From assembly GCF_003589925.1 (NCBI RefSeq), contig NZ_CP032382.1, forward strand, positions 4,836,001 through 4,900,000: a stretch of DNA of 64,000 bases. The letters run 5' to 3'. The stretch is from Chryseolinea soli (GTDB lineage Bacteria > Bacteroidota > Bacteroidia > Cytophagales > Cyclobacteriaceae). Below, piece after piece: positions 1 to 9,311 of the stretch. Position 1 is the stretch's first letter. Each line of letters begins with the position of its first letter. The position numbers were made by a program, and so were the translations under genes. The notes beneath the pieces are model-generated. The model worked only from the letters and a program-made list of their open reading frames with translations. It was not told the origin of the DNA and did no database searches.

Positions 1-265
1 CCAAAATGGCTTTTACTTTATCGGGCACTTCCGTGATGTTTTTGGCAAGCACCACGCCATGAGAACCCGTTTCCTTTACTTTTCCTTTTCCACGGCCACC
101 GGCATGTATCTGGGACTTCACCACAAACCATTTCGTACCGGTTTCGGCCTGCAACTCTTTGGCTGCCTGAATAGCGCTATCCGGTGTGTCGGCCACGATG
201 CCGCGTTGAATGGTTACCCCGTATTTCTTGAGAATCTCCTTGCCCTGATATTCGTGGATGTTCAT
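1..265 (-). CDS. sucC: Succinyl-CoA synthetase beta subunit, N-terminal part (runs off the left edge)
   Basis: Reading the minus strand from the ATG at 265 gives 88 codons with no stop before the window edge. The product begins [17 protein letters not shown], the signature start of the ATP-grasp beta subunit of succinyl-CoA synthetase (ADP-forming), a TCA-cycle enzyme that couples succinyl-CoA cleavage to ATP formation. Further on, [15 protein letters not shown] matches the ATP-grasp glycine/lysine loop. The gene is divergent from the ABC ATPase, with only 70 nt between the two starts. The C-terminal CoA-binding part lies outside the window. Family assignment is secure; ATP versus GTP specificity cannot be judged from this fragment. 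Confidence 0.95.
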   Translation of the reverse strand, partial: MNIHEYQGKEILKKYGVTIQRGIVADTPDSAIQAAKELQAETGTKWFVVKSQIHAGGRGKGKVKETGSHGVVLAKNITEVPDKVKAIL

Positions 266-335
266 GAATTTTTTGTTTTGGGCGAAACTAGCTTATTTAC
301 AGCTGTATTTCAAAACAAAAACATACAAATCGAGG

Positions 336-992
336 ATGCTTCGGGCCACGAATATTGAAAAGTCATATGGCGCCCTGCCGGTATTGAGGGGGATCGACCT
401 GCAGATCGGCAAGGGAGAGGTGGTCACCATCGTTGGCGCTTCCGGCGCCGGCAAAAGCACCTTACTTCACATCCTCGGCACGTTGGACACACCCGACAAG
501 GGCAAAGTGTTCATCCAGGACAAGGATGTCTTCAGCCAGTCGGCGCGGAACCTCGCAGCCTTTCGAAACAAGTCTATCGGCTTTGTGTTCCAATTTCACA
601 ACCTGCTACCGGAATTCACGGCACTGGAGAATGTGATCATTCCCGGCCTCATCGGTGGACGCTCCGATCGGGAAGTGAAAGAAAGGGGCCTGTCGCTCCT
701 GGATCGGTTGGGCTTGCACGAACGCATGCATCACAAACCGTCGGAGCTCTCCGGAGGCGAACAACAACGCGTTGCTGTGGCCCGCGCCATGATCAATGCA
801 CCCGACCTCATCCTGGCCGACGAACCCAGCGGAAACCTCGACTCGCACAATGCTATCGAGTTGCATAATTTGTTTTTCAAGTTGAGGACGGAAATCGGGC
901 AGACCTTTGTGATCGTTACCCACAACGAGTCGTTGGCTACTATGGCCGACCGGAAAATTGAATTAAAAGATGGCCGCATCAAGGCCGCGTGA
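336..992 (+). CDS. ABC transporter ATP-binding protein, LolD/MacB-type
   Basis: The product is 218 residues, normal for a stand-alone LolD/MacB-type ATPase. It starts [12 protein letters not shown] and carries Walker [10 protein letters not shown], the signature LSGGEQQR, Walker B LILADEP and a switch histidine in VIVTHN. I chose the ATG at 336 over the upstream in-frame ATG at 258, because 258 would add 26 residues with no ABC homology and would overlap the start of sucC on the other strand. The family powers lipoprotein release or MacB/FtsX-like export. No permease is adjacent, so the partner is unknown. A FtsX/MacB-type permease at the far right end of the window is 61 kb away and need not be related. 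Confidence 0.9.
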   Translation: MLRATNIEKSYGALPVLRGIDLQIGKGEVVTIVGASGAGKSTLLHILGTLDTPDKGKVFIQDKDVFSQSARNLAAFRNKSIGFVFQFHNLLPEFTALENVIIPGLIGGRSDREVKERGLSLLDRLGLHERMHHKPSELSGGEQQRVAVARAMINAPDLILADEPSGNLDSHNAIELHNLFFKLRTEIGQTFVIVTHNESLATMADRKIELKDGRIKAA

Positions 993-1446
993 AATAGAAA
1001 AAATAGAAAGAAAGAAGACCCCACTCATCTCTTCACCATTCGTGGTCTTCTTCCTGGCTCCCCTCAAAATCGTTCTGCAAGCCGTATAACACAATGACAA
1101 TACAAAGGTAGGTGGGCGTGGCTCCACGCACCTGGCATTGTAGGGGCTTTTGGCAATCGTGTAAGAATGGGGGAGGTTACGATCGATATGGACTTCGCGT
1201 CAGAAATTTGCTGTTCGCAAGGGACTAATCTTACGCACCCCTTTCGAAAAAAAGAGCTTTGCAGACTGCAAGTGAATGTCATTCCTTAGATTGTCTGAAG
1301 GCTGATATTCAATGTCTTAGCAAGTAAAGAGCAAGATCGTGAGGGGGCACCGCGTCGGTTATTCTTACAACACAGCGGAAACCGGGAACTTCATAAAAGA
1401 ATGCATTTTTAGCAGCGAATTCATCGATAATTGCAGGAAGGCAACA
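993..1446. other. Intergenic region, no supported gene
   Basis: 454 nt between two convergent genes. A 72-codon minus-strand reading frame at 1064-1282 has no recognisable start context or domain, and I do not accept it. A small GC-rich hairpin lies at 1111-1132 (GGTG-g-GCGTGG pairing with CCACGCACC across a 2-nt loop), without a following T-run, so it is not a clear terminator. I see no tRNA or promoter here. Confidence 0.5.
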
Positions 1447-2766
1447 TCAATGCAGGTGCACCTCAGACACGGCATCTTCCACTTCCACCAGTCCTTTCGC
1501 TTGTATCTGAAGGAGTTTTACTTTCCTCAACTCATTTACCAACACGGGATCATACTTGGCGACGACGCGGATATAGTTCTCCGTGAAGCCGTGCATCATG
1601 CCCTCTTCCACATCGTTCTCGAAAAGCACGGTGGCTTCGCGCTCCAGGTTTTCTTCATAGAATTTCCGGCGCTTTTTATCCGAAAGAATGTGCAACATCT
1701 TCGAGCGCTCTGCACGCACGTGGGCCGGCACTTTTCCAGACATGGAAGCTGCGGGTGTGTTTTCTCTTTCGGAGTACGTGAATACGTGGAGGTACGATAT
1801 GTTCAGTTCGTTCAGGAATTGATAGGTCTCCAGAAAATCTTCGTCGGTCTCGCCGGGAAATCCAACGATCACGTCAACGCCGATGCAGCAGTGAGGCATG
1901 CGCGACTTGATGGTGTTCACGCGGTCGTGGTAAAGCTCGCGCAGGTAGCGGCGCTTCATCAACTTCAATACTTTATTGGAACCGGATTGCAACGGAATAT
2001 GGAAGTGCGGAACAAATCGCTGCGACTGCGACACAAAAGCGATGATCTCGTCGGTGAGCAAATTCGGTTCAATGGAAGAGATCCGGAAGCGGTCGATGCC
2101 TTCTACCTGGTCCAGTGCTTTGATGAGATCAACAAATCGTTCCACACGTTTTCCTTCCTGGAGTCCGAAGTCGCCCGTGTTCACCCCGGTGAGTACGATC
2201 TCCCGCACTTCGGTGGTGGCGATCTCTTCGGCGGTTTTCACGATGTTAGCGATGCTGTCGCTGCGGCTGTTGCCGCGGGCCAGGGGGATGGTGCAAAAGG
2301 TGCACGAGTAGTCGCATCCGTCCTGTACTTTTAAGAAAGTGCGGGTACGGTCGTGGAGTGAGTAGGAGGTGTTGAACCGGTTGGCTTTTTCAATATCGGA
2401 AGCAAACACCTGGGCTTGTGGTTGACGGACAAAGCCGTCCAGCAATTCCACCAGCCTGAATTTTTCGGCGGCTCCCAGCACAGCATCCACGCCGGGTATT
2501 TCGGCAATTTCTTTGGGCTTCAATTGGGCATAGCACCCGATAATGGCCACATAGGCATCGGGCGATATGCTGCGGGCCTCGCGCACGATCTTATGGCATT
2601 TTTTGTCGGCGTTCTCTGTGACGGAGCAGGTGTTGATGATGAAAATGTCGGGCGTGTCGGTGAAATCGACCTTTTTATGGCCTTTTTCCTCAAATAAACG
2701 CGAGATCGTGGAGGTCTCCGAGTAGTTGAGTTTGCATCCCAGCGTGTAAAAAGCCACTTTTTTCAT
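1447..2766 (-). CDS. mtaB: tRNA t6A37 methylthiotransferase
   Basis: A radical-SAM methylthiotransferase of 439 residues that would convert t6A37 to ms2t6A37 in tRNA. The N-terminal UPF0004 domain has the three cluster cysteines in GCKLNYSE, NTCSVTENADKKC and IGCYAQ. The radical-SAM motif is CDYSCTFC (CxxxCxxC). A C-terminal TRAM-like segment follows. The GCKLN start and the overall length favour MtaB over RimO or MiaB. I start at the ATG at 2766, where the text becomes MKKVAFYTLGCK; the upstream in-frame ATG at 2808 would add 14 unconserved residues. The gene is followed on the same strand by nothing for 450 nt. Confidence 0.94.
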   Translation of the reverse strand: MKKVAFYTLGCKLNYSETSTISRLFEEKGHKKVDFTDTPDIFIINTCSVTENADKKCHKIVREARSISPDAYVAIIGCYAQLKPKEIAEIPGVDAVLGAAEKFRLVELLDGFVRQPQAQVFASDIEKANRFNTSYSLHDRTRTFLKVQDGCDYSCTFCTIPLARGNSRSDSIANIVKTAEEIATTEVREIVLTGVNTGDFGLQEGKRVERFVDLIKALDQVEGIDRFRISSIEPNLLTDEIIAFVSQSQRFVPHFHIPLQSGSNKVLKLMKRRYLRELYHDRVNTIKSRMPHCCIGVDVIVGFPGETDEDFLETYQFLNELNISYLHVFTYSERENTPAASMSGKVPAHVRAERSKMLHILSDKKRRKFYEENLEREATVLFENDVEEGMMHGFTENYIRVVAKYDPVLVNELRKVKLLQIQAKGLVEVEDAVSEVHLH

Positions 2767-2852
2767 CGTGGGCGCAAATTTAACAAATCCATCCGTTTTG
2801 TGACGCATGCTCTGGCCTTAGGCCTCATCCTAAACCAACGAAAGTCAGCTTT

Positions 2853-3332
2853 TCACGAAGACGCAGCACAAAGCCGGCGGTGATAATTGATTTGTCCGAG
2901 GTGATAGCCCAAGTGCGCCGACAGGTGAATAAGGAAAAAGGACGTGGTCATGGCGTAGTCGAAAACGGGTGCGGGATAGTCTTTTTCAAGCAGGTTCGGA
3001 TCCAGCCTTTCTAAGGTCGTGGCAACGGCCTGGCGGGTGCGTTGGATCTCGGCGAGCAGATCGTGGCGTGAGACATTTTTGGCGGAGAATTCAAGATCGC
3101 GGTTGCGTTTATAGTCCGTGCCGCCCAGCACGGCACCGATATAGTGTTGCAGGTTGCCACAAAGGTGGAGGCAAAGATTGCCACCGGGGTTTTTGATGGC
3201 GCCATCGATGTTCCAGATGGATTCTTCCGTGGGATATTGGCTTATCTCGGCTTCCATTTTGGCGATGTCGCGGTCGAAGATTTTGTGGAGGGATTGGAGA
3301 AAGGGAATCATAGGGGAGGTGATTAAATTCAT
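2853..3332 (-). CDS. DinB-like four-helix protein
   Basis: About 159 residues from MNLITSPMIPF. The histidine pattern (LCLHLCGNLQHYIG near the middle and FFLIHLSAHLGYHLGQINYHRR near the C-terminus) is typical of DinB/YfiT-like four-helix-bundle proteins, which bind a divalent metal with three histidines. Members include putative thiol-dependent S-transferases and bacillithiol-linked enzymes, but the substrate here is unknown. The upstream TTG-initiated extension (MRLCSLK) is unlikely. It lies between mtaB and the phosphosugar mutase on the same strand with gaps of about 70-90 nt, so co-transcription is possible but not shown. Confidence 0.8.
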   Translation of the reverse strand: MNLITSPMIPFLQSLHKIFDRDIAKMEAEISQYPTEESIWNIDGAIKNPGGNLCLHLCGNLQHYIGAVLGGTDYKRNRDLEFSAKNVSRHDLLAEIQRTRQAVATTLERLDPNLLEKDYPAPVFDYAMTTSFFLIHLSAHLGYHLGQINYHRRLCAASS

Positions 3333-3403
3333 TTTTAAACTGCAGAGACGCAAAGTTGACGCAGAGAGCTTAGCGTTTTTTCTTTGCGCCTTTGCGGTTT
3401 AAG

Positions 3404-5134
3404 TTATACGGAGAGCAAATAGGCTTCCAGTTGCTTTATCTTATTCTCAAGCACAGCGTCCACTTTCGCAAAGTCTTCCTTCGATTTCAGAGGAGCATGA
3501 ACGCTGACATAGAATTTTATCTTCGGCTCCGTTCCCGAAGGCCGTACCGAAAGCTTGCTGCCATCTTGCAAATAGAATTGTAGTACATCCGATGCAGGGA
3601 AATCGAGTGTTGACGTTTGACCGCTGAGAAGATTTTTTTCTTTCAGCGTTTTGTAGTCCAGCAGGCGTTCCACTTTGCTGCCCGCAATTTCTGCAGGAGG
3701 GTTGCCCCTGAATTTTTCCATCATGGCCTTGATCTCCTGTTCGCCTTGCTGGCCTTTCTTTGTCACGTTCACGAGCGCTTCCTTGTAGTAGCCAAAGCTC
3801 ACGTACATATCGATCAGCCAGTCATACACCGACTTGCCTTCGTCCGTTGCACTCGCCGCCATCGCAGCAAAAAAGGCGCAGGCCGATACGGCGTCTTTGT
3901 CGCGCACGAAGTCGCCCACCATGTAGCCATAGCTTTCTTCGCCGGCCGCAATAAAGCGTTGTTTTCCTTCCAGCTTGCCCATGAGCTCGGCGATGTATTT
4001 GAAACCGGTCAGTGTGTTGTAGCACGCGATGCCCAAGTCCTTCGCCATGGTGTCCACCAGTTCGCTGGTCACGATGGTCTTGGCGATGTAGGCGTTCTTT
4101 TTGTCTTTTTGATTTTTGAGGATGAAATACATCATGAGGCAGAACGCCTGGTTGCCGTTCAGCAAGATGAATTCGCCGTCGGTTTTGCGCACGCCGATGC
4201 CCACGCGGTCAGTGTCGGGGTCGGTGGCCATCACCATGGTGGCGTTGGCTGCCTTTCCTTTCTTGATGACCATTTCCATGGCTGATTTTTCTTCGGGGTT
4301 GGGCGAGGGCACCGTGGGGAAATTGCCGTCGGGCACTTTCTGCTCATCCACCAATTGAATGTTGGTGAAACCGATCTGGCGCAAACATTCCGGCACCATG
4401 GTGATGCCCGCACCGTGGAGGCTGGTGTACACCAACGGGATGTCGCGATGACGCGCAATGACCTCCGGGTTCGGGATAAGTTTTTTCACCTCTTCATAAT
4501 AGGCCTTCTCCACTTCCGGTCCGATGGTATGGATGCGCGCGGCATCGGCTACAAAGCGCACTTGCCCGAAGGAGGTGATGGCATTGACTTCCTGGATGAT
4601 GTTCTTGTCGTGGGGCGGCACAACCTGCGCGCCACCGGTCCAATAGGCTTTATAGCCGTTATATTCCTTCGGATTGTGTGAAGCCGTGATCACAATGCCC
4701 GACTGGCAATTCAAATACCGGATGGCAAACGACAGCAGCGGGGTAGGGCGCAATTCGGCAAACAAGTATACATCCACCCCGTTGGCGGAGAGTACGGCGG
4801 CGGCGGTTTCGGCAAAGAAACGGCTGTTGTTCCGGCTGTCGTGGGCGATGGCCACGGTGATCTTCTTGCCGGTGAAATTCTTGTTCAGGTAGTTGGCCAG
4901 GCCCTGGGTGGCGACACCTACCGTGTATTTGTTCATGCAGTTGGAACCTGCACCCATGATGCCACGCAGGCCGCCGGTACCAAATTCCAGGTCCTTATAA
5001 AAATTATCGATCAGCTCTTTCGGATCGGGCTTGGCGAGGAGGGCTTTCACTTCGGCCTTGGTGGCGTCGTCGATGGCGGGACTGTCCAGCCAGGTTTGTG
5101 CTTTCGCGCGCACGCGTTCAAGAAGGTCGTTCAT
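3404..5134 (-). CDS. Phospho-sugar mutase (phosphoglucomutase/phosphomannomutase)
   Basis: 576 residues of the alpha-D-phosphohexomutase superfamily, which interconvert hexose 1- and 6-phosphates in the cytoplasm. Visible motifs in order are the active-site phosphoserine loop TASHNPKEYNGYK, the metal-binding loop ATDPDTDRVG, the sugar-binding GEESYGY and the C-terminal phosphate-binding RPSGTEPKIKFY. The length fits the longer glucomutase type rather than the roughly 460-residue PMM/PGM type. I start at the ATG at 5134 (MNDLLERVRAK) rather than a start 33 nt upstream, because the extra residues are not family-like. Which sugar is preferred cannot be told from sequence alone. Confidence 0.92.
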   Translation of the reverse strand: MNDLLERVRAKAQTWLDSPAIDDATKAEVKALLAKPDPKELIDNFYKDLEFGTGGLRGIMGAGSNCMNKYTVGVATQGLANYLNKNFTGKKITVAIAHDSRNNSRFFAETAAAVLSANGVDVYLFAELRPTPLLSFAIRYLNCQSGIVITASHNPKEYNGYKAYWTGGAQVVPPHDKNIIQEVNAITSFGQVRFVADAARIHTIGPEVEKAYYEEVKKLIPNPEVIARHRDIPLVYTSLHGAGITMVPECLRQIGFTNIQLVDEQKVPDGNFPTVPSPNPEEKSAMEMVIKKGKAANATMVMATDPDTDRVGIGVRKTDGEFILLNGNQAFCLMMYFILKNQKDKKNAYIAKTIVTSELVDTMAKDLGIACYNTLTGFKYIAELMGKLEGKQRFIAAGEESYGYMVGDFVRDKDAVSACAFFAAMAASATDEGKSVYDWLIDMYVSFGYYKEALVNVTKKGQQGEQEIKAMMEKFRGNPPAEIAGSKVERLLDYKTLKEKNLLSGQTSTLDFPASDVLQFYLQDGSKLSVRPSGTEPKIKFYVSVHAPLKSKEDFAKVDAVLENKIKQLEAYLLSV

Positions 5135-5235
5135 GGTTGTGTTTTTGCTAAAGGGTAATACGCCCAAAAGTAGGTAAATTCTTAAACCCGCCCAGCGCTT
5201 TTAGGTTTAAGAATTCTACCACCACACCGAGATTT

Positions 5236-6330
5236 CTAGAGATTGCCGCGCAACGCCTGCTCGCGTTCGATGGCTTCAAAGAGGGCCTTGAAATTTCCCT
5301 TGCCAAACGATTTGGCCCCGTTGCGCTCAATGATCTCGAAGAACACCGTGGGCCGGTCTTGCAAAGGCTTGGTAAAGATCTGCAGCAGGTAGCCCTCCTC
5401 GTCGCGGTCGATGAGGATGTTGAGCTTTTTCAATTCGTCCAGGTCCTCCTGTATGGTGCCCACCCGCGCCATCACATCAGTATAATATTGCTCGGGCACA
5501 TACAAAAATTCCACGCCCCGGCGTCGCAGTTCGCCGACGGTGTAGATGATGTCGTCGGTGGCGATGGCGATGTGTTGCACGCCCGCGCTGTTGTAGAAGT
5601 CGAGGTATTCTTCGATCTGCGATTTCTTCTTGCCTTGGGCGGGTTCGTTGATGGGAAATTTCACATAGCCGTTGCCGTTGGAGACCACCTTCGACATGAG
5701 GGCGCTGTATTCGGTGGAAATGTCTTCGTCATCGAATGTGATGAGCAGCTTGAAGCCCATCACGTCCTCATAGAATTTTACCCACTTGTTCATTTCGCCC
5801 AGCCCGACGTTGCCCACACAGTGGTCGATGTAGAGCAAGCCGATGGGCTCGGTCTGCACGAGATTTTTACGGGGCTTGTAACCCGGCAGGAACGGGCCTT
5901 TGTAATTTTTCCGTTCCACAAAAGTGTGCACGGTCTCCCCATAGGTTTTGATGGAGGAGATCACCACTTCACCAAACTCGTCTTTCAGCACCGTGGGTTC
6001 CCGGTCGGGTTGGGCGCCGCGTTGCGTGGTTTCATAAAACGATTTGCGCGCGTCGTCTACCCAGAGGGCCAGCACTTTCACGCCGTCGCCATGCGTGCGC
6101 ACGTGATCGGAAATGTAGGAATCTTTTACCAGCGACGTGGTGAGCACGAGCCGGATCTTGTTTTGCTGCAGCACATAGGAGGCGCGGTCGCGGACGCCCG
6201 TCTCGGGGCCAGCATAGGCAACCAGTTGAAAGCCCATGCAGTGTTGGTAGAATAAGGTGGCTTGCTTGGCGTTGCCCACATACAGTTCGATATGGTCGGT
6301 GCCCAGCAGGGGAAGAAAGTCTTCGTTCAT
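5236..6330 (-). CDS. hppD: 4-hydroxyphenylpyruvate dioxygenase
   Basis: 364 residues with the two vicinal-oxygen-chelate halves of HPPD. The iron ligands can be placed in YIDHCVGNV (His), VQHIAIATDD (His) and FFEIIER (Glu). The enzyme converts 4-hydroxyphenylpyruvate to homogentisate in tyrosine catabolism. The N-terminus (MNEDFLPLLGTDHIELYVGNA) and the C-terminal KSFGKGNFKALFEAIE match the family's usual ends, so the gene is complete. No homogentisate dioxygenase gene is adjacent. Together with glutaryl-CoA dehydrogenase and tryptophan 2,3-dioxygenase within 6 kb, it makes the area rich in aromatic amino acid breakdown. Confidence 0.95.
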   Translation of the reverse strand: MNEDFLPLLGTDHIELYVGNAKQATLFYQHCMGFQLVAYAGPETGVRDRASYVLQQNKIRLVLTTSLVKDSYISDHVRTHGDGVKVLALWVDDARKSFYETTQRGAQPDREPTVLKDEFGEVVISSIKTYGETVHTFVERKNYKGPFLPGYKPRKNLVQTEPIGLLYIDHCVGNVGLGEMNKWVKFYEDVMGFKLLITFDDEDISTEYSALMSKVVSNGNGYVKFPINEPAQGKKKSQIEEYLDFYNSAGVQHIAIATDDIIYTVGELRRRGVEFLYVPEQYYTDVMARVGTIQEDLDELKKLNILIDRDEEGYLLQIFTKPLQDRPTVFFEIIERNGAKSFGKGNFKALFEAIEREQALRGNL

Positions 6331-6758
6331 GGTTGTCTTTTTTAACGCCTGATTTTTTTCTTGGCCAATGCTTTCGCTCGCGCGGAATCTTCATCGACGG
6401 CCAATTTTTATCCTAAAGTTAGCGCATCGGGTGCAATCGTTTGGGATATGCGAAGGACATTCTGTGGTCCGTAGTTTTGAGAACGATTATTCGGCGACCG
6501 CCGCCGAAAAGGGCCAGGTGACCAAATTTTATGTGTGACCGTTGGAGCTGTCCCACAAGCTTTGTCAAAGATAGGACCGTTACTTCACTGGCAATCGCTT
6601 GGATGGGCGAGCGGCGAGGGACAACCCTTTTTCGGTTAACGCCGCAAAGCGCCGGGACCGCCGCGTTCGGTGCGGTGCAATATAACGTGAGCAGTCTGGT
6701 TAAAATCCATTTTTCTAATTCGCCGAATTCTGTAATCTTTGCCAAAAATAACCCTGGT
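6331..6758. other. Intergenic region upstream of hppD and the small hypothetical gene
   Basis: 428 nt between divergent genes. Reading frames across it are open by chance (one in phase with the downstream gene) but begin in sequence with no conserved character. A near match to the Bacteroidota -7 box, with one extra spacer base (TAatcTTTG), lies at 6733-6741, about 18 nt before the start of the small gene. No repeat or RNA was recognised. Confidence 0.4.
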
Positions 6759-7124
6759 ATGAACACCACCGCACTCGATAAGGCCCTTCAGGAAATTGTA
6801 AAGAAAAGAGAAGAGCTGGCAAAGATCGACTACAACAATCCCAAATACGACGATCTGGAAGAACAGCTCCACGACCTGGAAGATGCCTTCCAGGACGAAT
6901 ACGGCGACTTCCTGGAAGACGCCCTCCAAACCGTGCACGATGAATATTGCCCCGACAACGATGTGCTGATGCCCATCGCCTACCTCGGCCAGGGTGTGCC
7001 TGTGGAGGTGGACAAGCTTCCCGGAAAAGACACGCGCCTCGTGCTGTCACCCGCACCCACGCGCATCATCCTGGCGCTTGGAAAAGACAAGCAACAAGTG
7101 GTTTGGACGGTCGATAAGAAATAG
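6759..7124 (+). CDS. Conserved small acidic hypothetical protein
   Basis: 121 residues from MNTTALDKALQEIVKK. The first two thirds are strongly charged and predicted helical, with the acidic stretch YDDLEEQLHDLEDAFQDEYG. The last third (LVLSPAPTRIILALGKDKQQVVWTV) looks like beta strands. I chose the ATG at 6759 because the in-frame upstream extension from 6531 reads like non-coding DNA and lies across a probable promoter. I recognise no catalytic motif and no signal peptide, so the protein is probably cytoplasmic with unknown function. A clear terminator hairpin follows at 7165. Confidence 0.75.
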   Translation: MNTTALDKALQEIVKKREELAKIDYNNPKYDDLEEQLHDLEDAFQDEYGDFLEDALQTVHDEYCPDNDVLMPIAYLGQGVPVEVDKLPGKDTRLVLSPAPTRIILALGKDKQQVVWTVDKK

Positions 7125-7164
7125 ACTTGAAATGATCCGGCAGAACCGGTAAAGAAAATAGGAG

Positions 7165-7198
7165 AGGTTCCCGGCTTTTAGCGGGAACCTAATTTTTT
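7165..7198 (+). terminator. Rho-independent terminator overlapping the end of trpS
   Basis: A 9-bp perfect stem, AGGTTCCCG (7165-7173) with CGGGAACCT (7182-7190), is followed by AATTTTTT. It serves the plus-strand small gene. The stop codon of the convergent trpS lies in the loop (7178-7180), so the T-run falls inside trpS coding sequence. Confidence 0.85.
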
Positions 7199-8149
7199 GC
7201 GTACGCGATCCAGCACCTCAAAGGCGATCTTACGGGCCTTTGCCTCACCTTCCGACAGCTTGGCTTCCAGGGCATCGATGTTGCTCATATAGTAGTTGAA
7301 TGCCTCACGTTCTTTCTTGAATTTCTCCACGATCAGCTCAAACAGCGCCTGCTTGGCGTGGCCATAACCAAAGTTGCCGGCCAGGTATTTTTGGCGCAGG
7401 TCTTCGGTTTGCTCGGGTGTGCCCAGCAATTTGTAGATGGCAAACACATTGTCGCCGTCGGGATTCTTGGGCGCTTCCATGGGCGTGCTGTCGGTCTTGA
7501 TGGTCTTGATCACTTTGAGCAACTCTTTGTCGGGCAGAAAAATGTCGATGATGTTGCCATACGACTTGCTCATCTTCTGGCCATCCGTGCCGGGAATGGT
7601 CATCACGCTTTCCTCGATCTTGGCTTCGGGAAGCACAAAGGTTTCGCCAAAGGTGTTGTTGAAGTTGGAGGCCACGTCGCGCGCGATTTCCAGGTGCTGG
7701 CGTTGGTCCTTGCCCACGGGCACAAAGTTGGCATCATACAAAATAATGTCCGCCGCCATCAGCACAGGGTAGGTGAAGATCCCGGCGTTTACGTCCGAGA
7801 GTTTTTCGGCCTTGTCTTTAAACGATGTGGCATTGGCCAGCATCGGATAGGGCGTGAGACAGCTCAGGTACCACGTCAGTTCACACACTTCGGGAATGCG
7901 CGACTGGCGATACAGATAGTTCTTCTCCGTATCAAAACCAAAGGCCAGCCAAGCGGCCGCCACGGCGCGCACATTGGCCACGCGGGTTTCGGTGTCTTTG
8001 ACGGTGGTGAGTGAATGCAGGTCCGCAATAAAGAAAAAGGAGTCGTTGCCGGGCTTTCGTGAAAGTTCAATGGCGGGAATGATGGCCCCCAATAAATTGC
8101 CTAAATGAGGACGTCCGCTGCTTTGAATACCCGTTAAAATTCTGGCCAT
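7178..8149 (-). CDS. trpS: Tryptophan--tRNA ligase
   Basis: 323 residues, the normal length for bacterial TrpRS, a class I aminoacyl-tRNA synthetase that charges tRNA-Trp. The HIGH-equivalent is in GRPHLGNLLGA and the KMSKS loop in GQKMSKSYGN. The FTYPVLMAADIILYDA and GKDQRQHLEIARD segments are the tryptophan/ATP pocket of the family. It begins MARILTGIQSSGRPH. The 3' end is shared with a terminator for the facing gene. It is divergent from the DUF1573 gene, with 72 nt between the two starts. Confidence 0.96.
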   Translation of the reverse strand: MARILTGIQSSGRPHLGNLLGAIIPAIELSRKPGNDSFFFIADLHSLTTVKDTETRVANVRAVAAAWLAFGFDTEKNYLYRQSRIPEVCELTWYLSCLTPYPMLANATSFKDKAEKLSDVNAGIFTYPVLMAADIILYDANFVPVGKDQRQHLEIARDVASNFNNTFGETFVLPEAKIEESVMTIPGTDGQKMSKSYGNIIDIFLPDKELLKVIKTIKTDSTPMEAPKNPDGDNVFAIYKLLGTPEQTEDLRQKYLAGNFGYGHAKQALFELIVEKFKKEREAFNYYMSNIDALEAKLSEGEAKARKIAFEVLDRVRKKLGSR

Positions 8150-8192
8150 AGTTTTGCAAAGAAAATAAAATAAAGCTGAACTGAATTAGTTT

Positions 8193-8200
8193 TAACTTTG
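8193..8200 (+). promoter_or_regulatory. Candidate -7 promoter box of the DUF1573 gene
   Basis: TAACTTTG matches the Bacteroidota sigma-A -7 consensus TAnnTTTG exactly and lies 21 nt before the ATG at 8222. No good -33 TTG is present at the usual distance, so this rests on the -7 box alone. Confidence 0.5.
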
Positions 8201-8221
8201 CCCTTCTAAAAAATCGAAAAC

Positions 8222-9301
8222 ATGCGGGTATCCTTCGCCATTTTTTTCATGTTCCTCGCCGTCGCGGCTTCCGGTCAAATGGTCAAATTGGTCCAATTCC
8301 GCGAGGAAATCTTCGACTTTGGTGCTGTAAAAGAGGAGGGTGGTGAGGTCTCGCACGAGTTTTTGTTCACCAACGCCGCCGGCCGGCCCATCAAGATCCT
8401 GTCGGTGCAGGCTTCGTGTGGATGCACCACGCCGGCGTGGTCCAAAGAACCCGTTGCCCCCGGCAAAACCGGCTTCATCCAGGCCAGCTTCAACCCGAAG
8501 GGACGTCCCGGCTATTTCAATAAATCGCTCACCGTCACTACCGACGCCGATTCCAACCCCATCATCCTCCAGATCAAAGGACAGGTGGCCACCGAAGTGG
8601 GAGCACCCAACTCTGAGTTCCAGGCCGCCAACGGAAGCTGGAAACTGAAGTCGGGCTCGTTCAACATGGGTAAGGTATTCGTGAAGGACGAGTTCACTGT
8701 GCGCGACTTCCCGTTCATAAACGGAGGCACGAAAGACATCACTTACTCCGGCAAATATGTGGGACCAGCCTATATCAAGGTGGATGTTCAACCCAAAACC
8801 GTTGCTCCCGGTGGCAAAGGCAACGTAAAGATCAGCTATAACGGCAAAATGAAAGGCCAATACGGTTTTCAGTCCGACAACGTCGAGATATTCACCGACG
8901 ACGAACAGAACATCACCAAATCGTTCTCCATCTACGCCACGCTCGAAGATGAGTTTGGCGAACTCAAACCCGAAGACCTGGCCAAAGCGCCTCAACTCCG
9001 ACTGCAAACCACCAACCTCGACTTTGGTCGCGTGCAACCCAACGCCGCCACCGAGCGCGAAGTGCAGTTGTTCAATGCAGGCAAAAAGGAGCTGGCCATC
9101 AAGTCCGTGCAGGGCAACTGCACGTGCATCACCGCGTCGGCAAAAAAGACCACCCTCAAGCCCGGCGAGAGCAGCACGATACGCATATCGTTCAACCCCC
9201 TCGACCGCAAGGGCACGCAACAAAAGTCTGTGACCATCTATTCCAATGATCCACAGAATCCTGTACAGCGCATCCTTTTCTCGGCCTACGTCGAGGATTG
9301 A
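8222..9301 (+). CDS. Secreted DUF1573 (tandem Ig-like) protein
   Basis: 359 residues. The first about 19 (MRVSFAIFFMFLAVAASGQ) form a signal peptide. Two DUF1573/ASH-like beta-sandwich domains are visible: one near residues 25-120 with the hallmark FDFGAVKEEGG and SCGCTTP followed by PVAPGKTGFIQASF, and one near 260-350 with LDFGRVQPN, GNCTCITAS and LKPGESSTIRISFNP. A middle segment (ITYSGKYVGPAYIKVD) may be a degenerate third copy. The conserved cysteines may form a disulfide or bind a ligand after export. DUF1573 proteins are common in Bacteroidota envelopes, but their role is unknown. It is followed by a hairpin shared with the convergent acyl-CoA dehydrogenase gene. Confidence 0.88.
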   Translation: MRVSFAIFFMFLAVAASGQMVKLVQFREEIFDFGAVKEEGGEVSHEFLFTNAAGRPIKILSVQASCGCTTPAWSKEPVAPGKTGFIQASFNPKGRPGYFNKSLTVTTDADSNPIILQIKGQVATEVGAPNSEFQAANGSWKLKSGSFNMGKVFVKDEFTVRDFPFINGGTKDITYSGKYVGPAYIKVDVQPKTVAPGGKGNVKISYNGKMKGQYGFQSDNVEIFTDDEQNITKSFSIYATLEDEFGELKPEDLAKAPQLRLQTTNLDFGRVQPNAATEREVQLFNAGKKELAIKSVQGNCTCITASAKKTTLKPGESSTIRISFNPLDRKGTQQKSVTIYSNDPQNPVQRILFSAYVED

Positions 9302-9311
9302 TTGCTGGTCC

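Noticed and set aside
1064..1282. 72-codon minus-strand frame between the ABC ATPase and mtaB
   Set aside because: No ribosome site, domain or conserved character; composition like non-coding DNA.
1339..2334. 331-codon plus-strand frame
   Set aside because: It is antisense to mtaB, whose radical-SAM and cluster motifs are unmistakable; the plus-strand text matches no family.
8192..9223. 343-codon minus-strand frame over the DUF1573 gene
   Set aside because: Antisense shadow; the plus strand shows a signal peptide, repeated Cys motifs and a promoter box.
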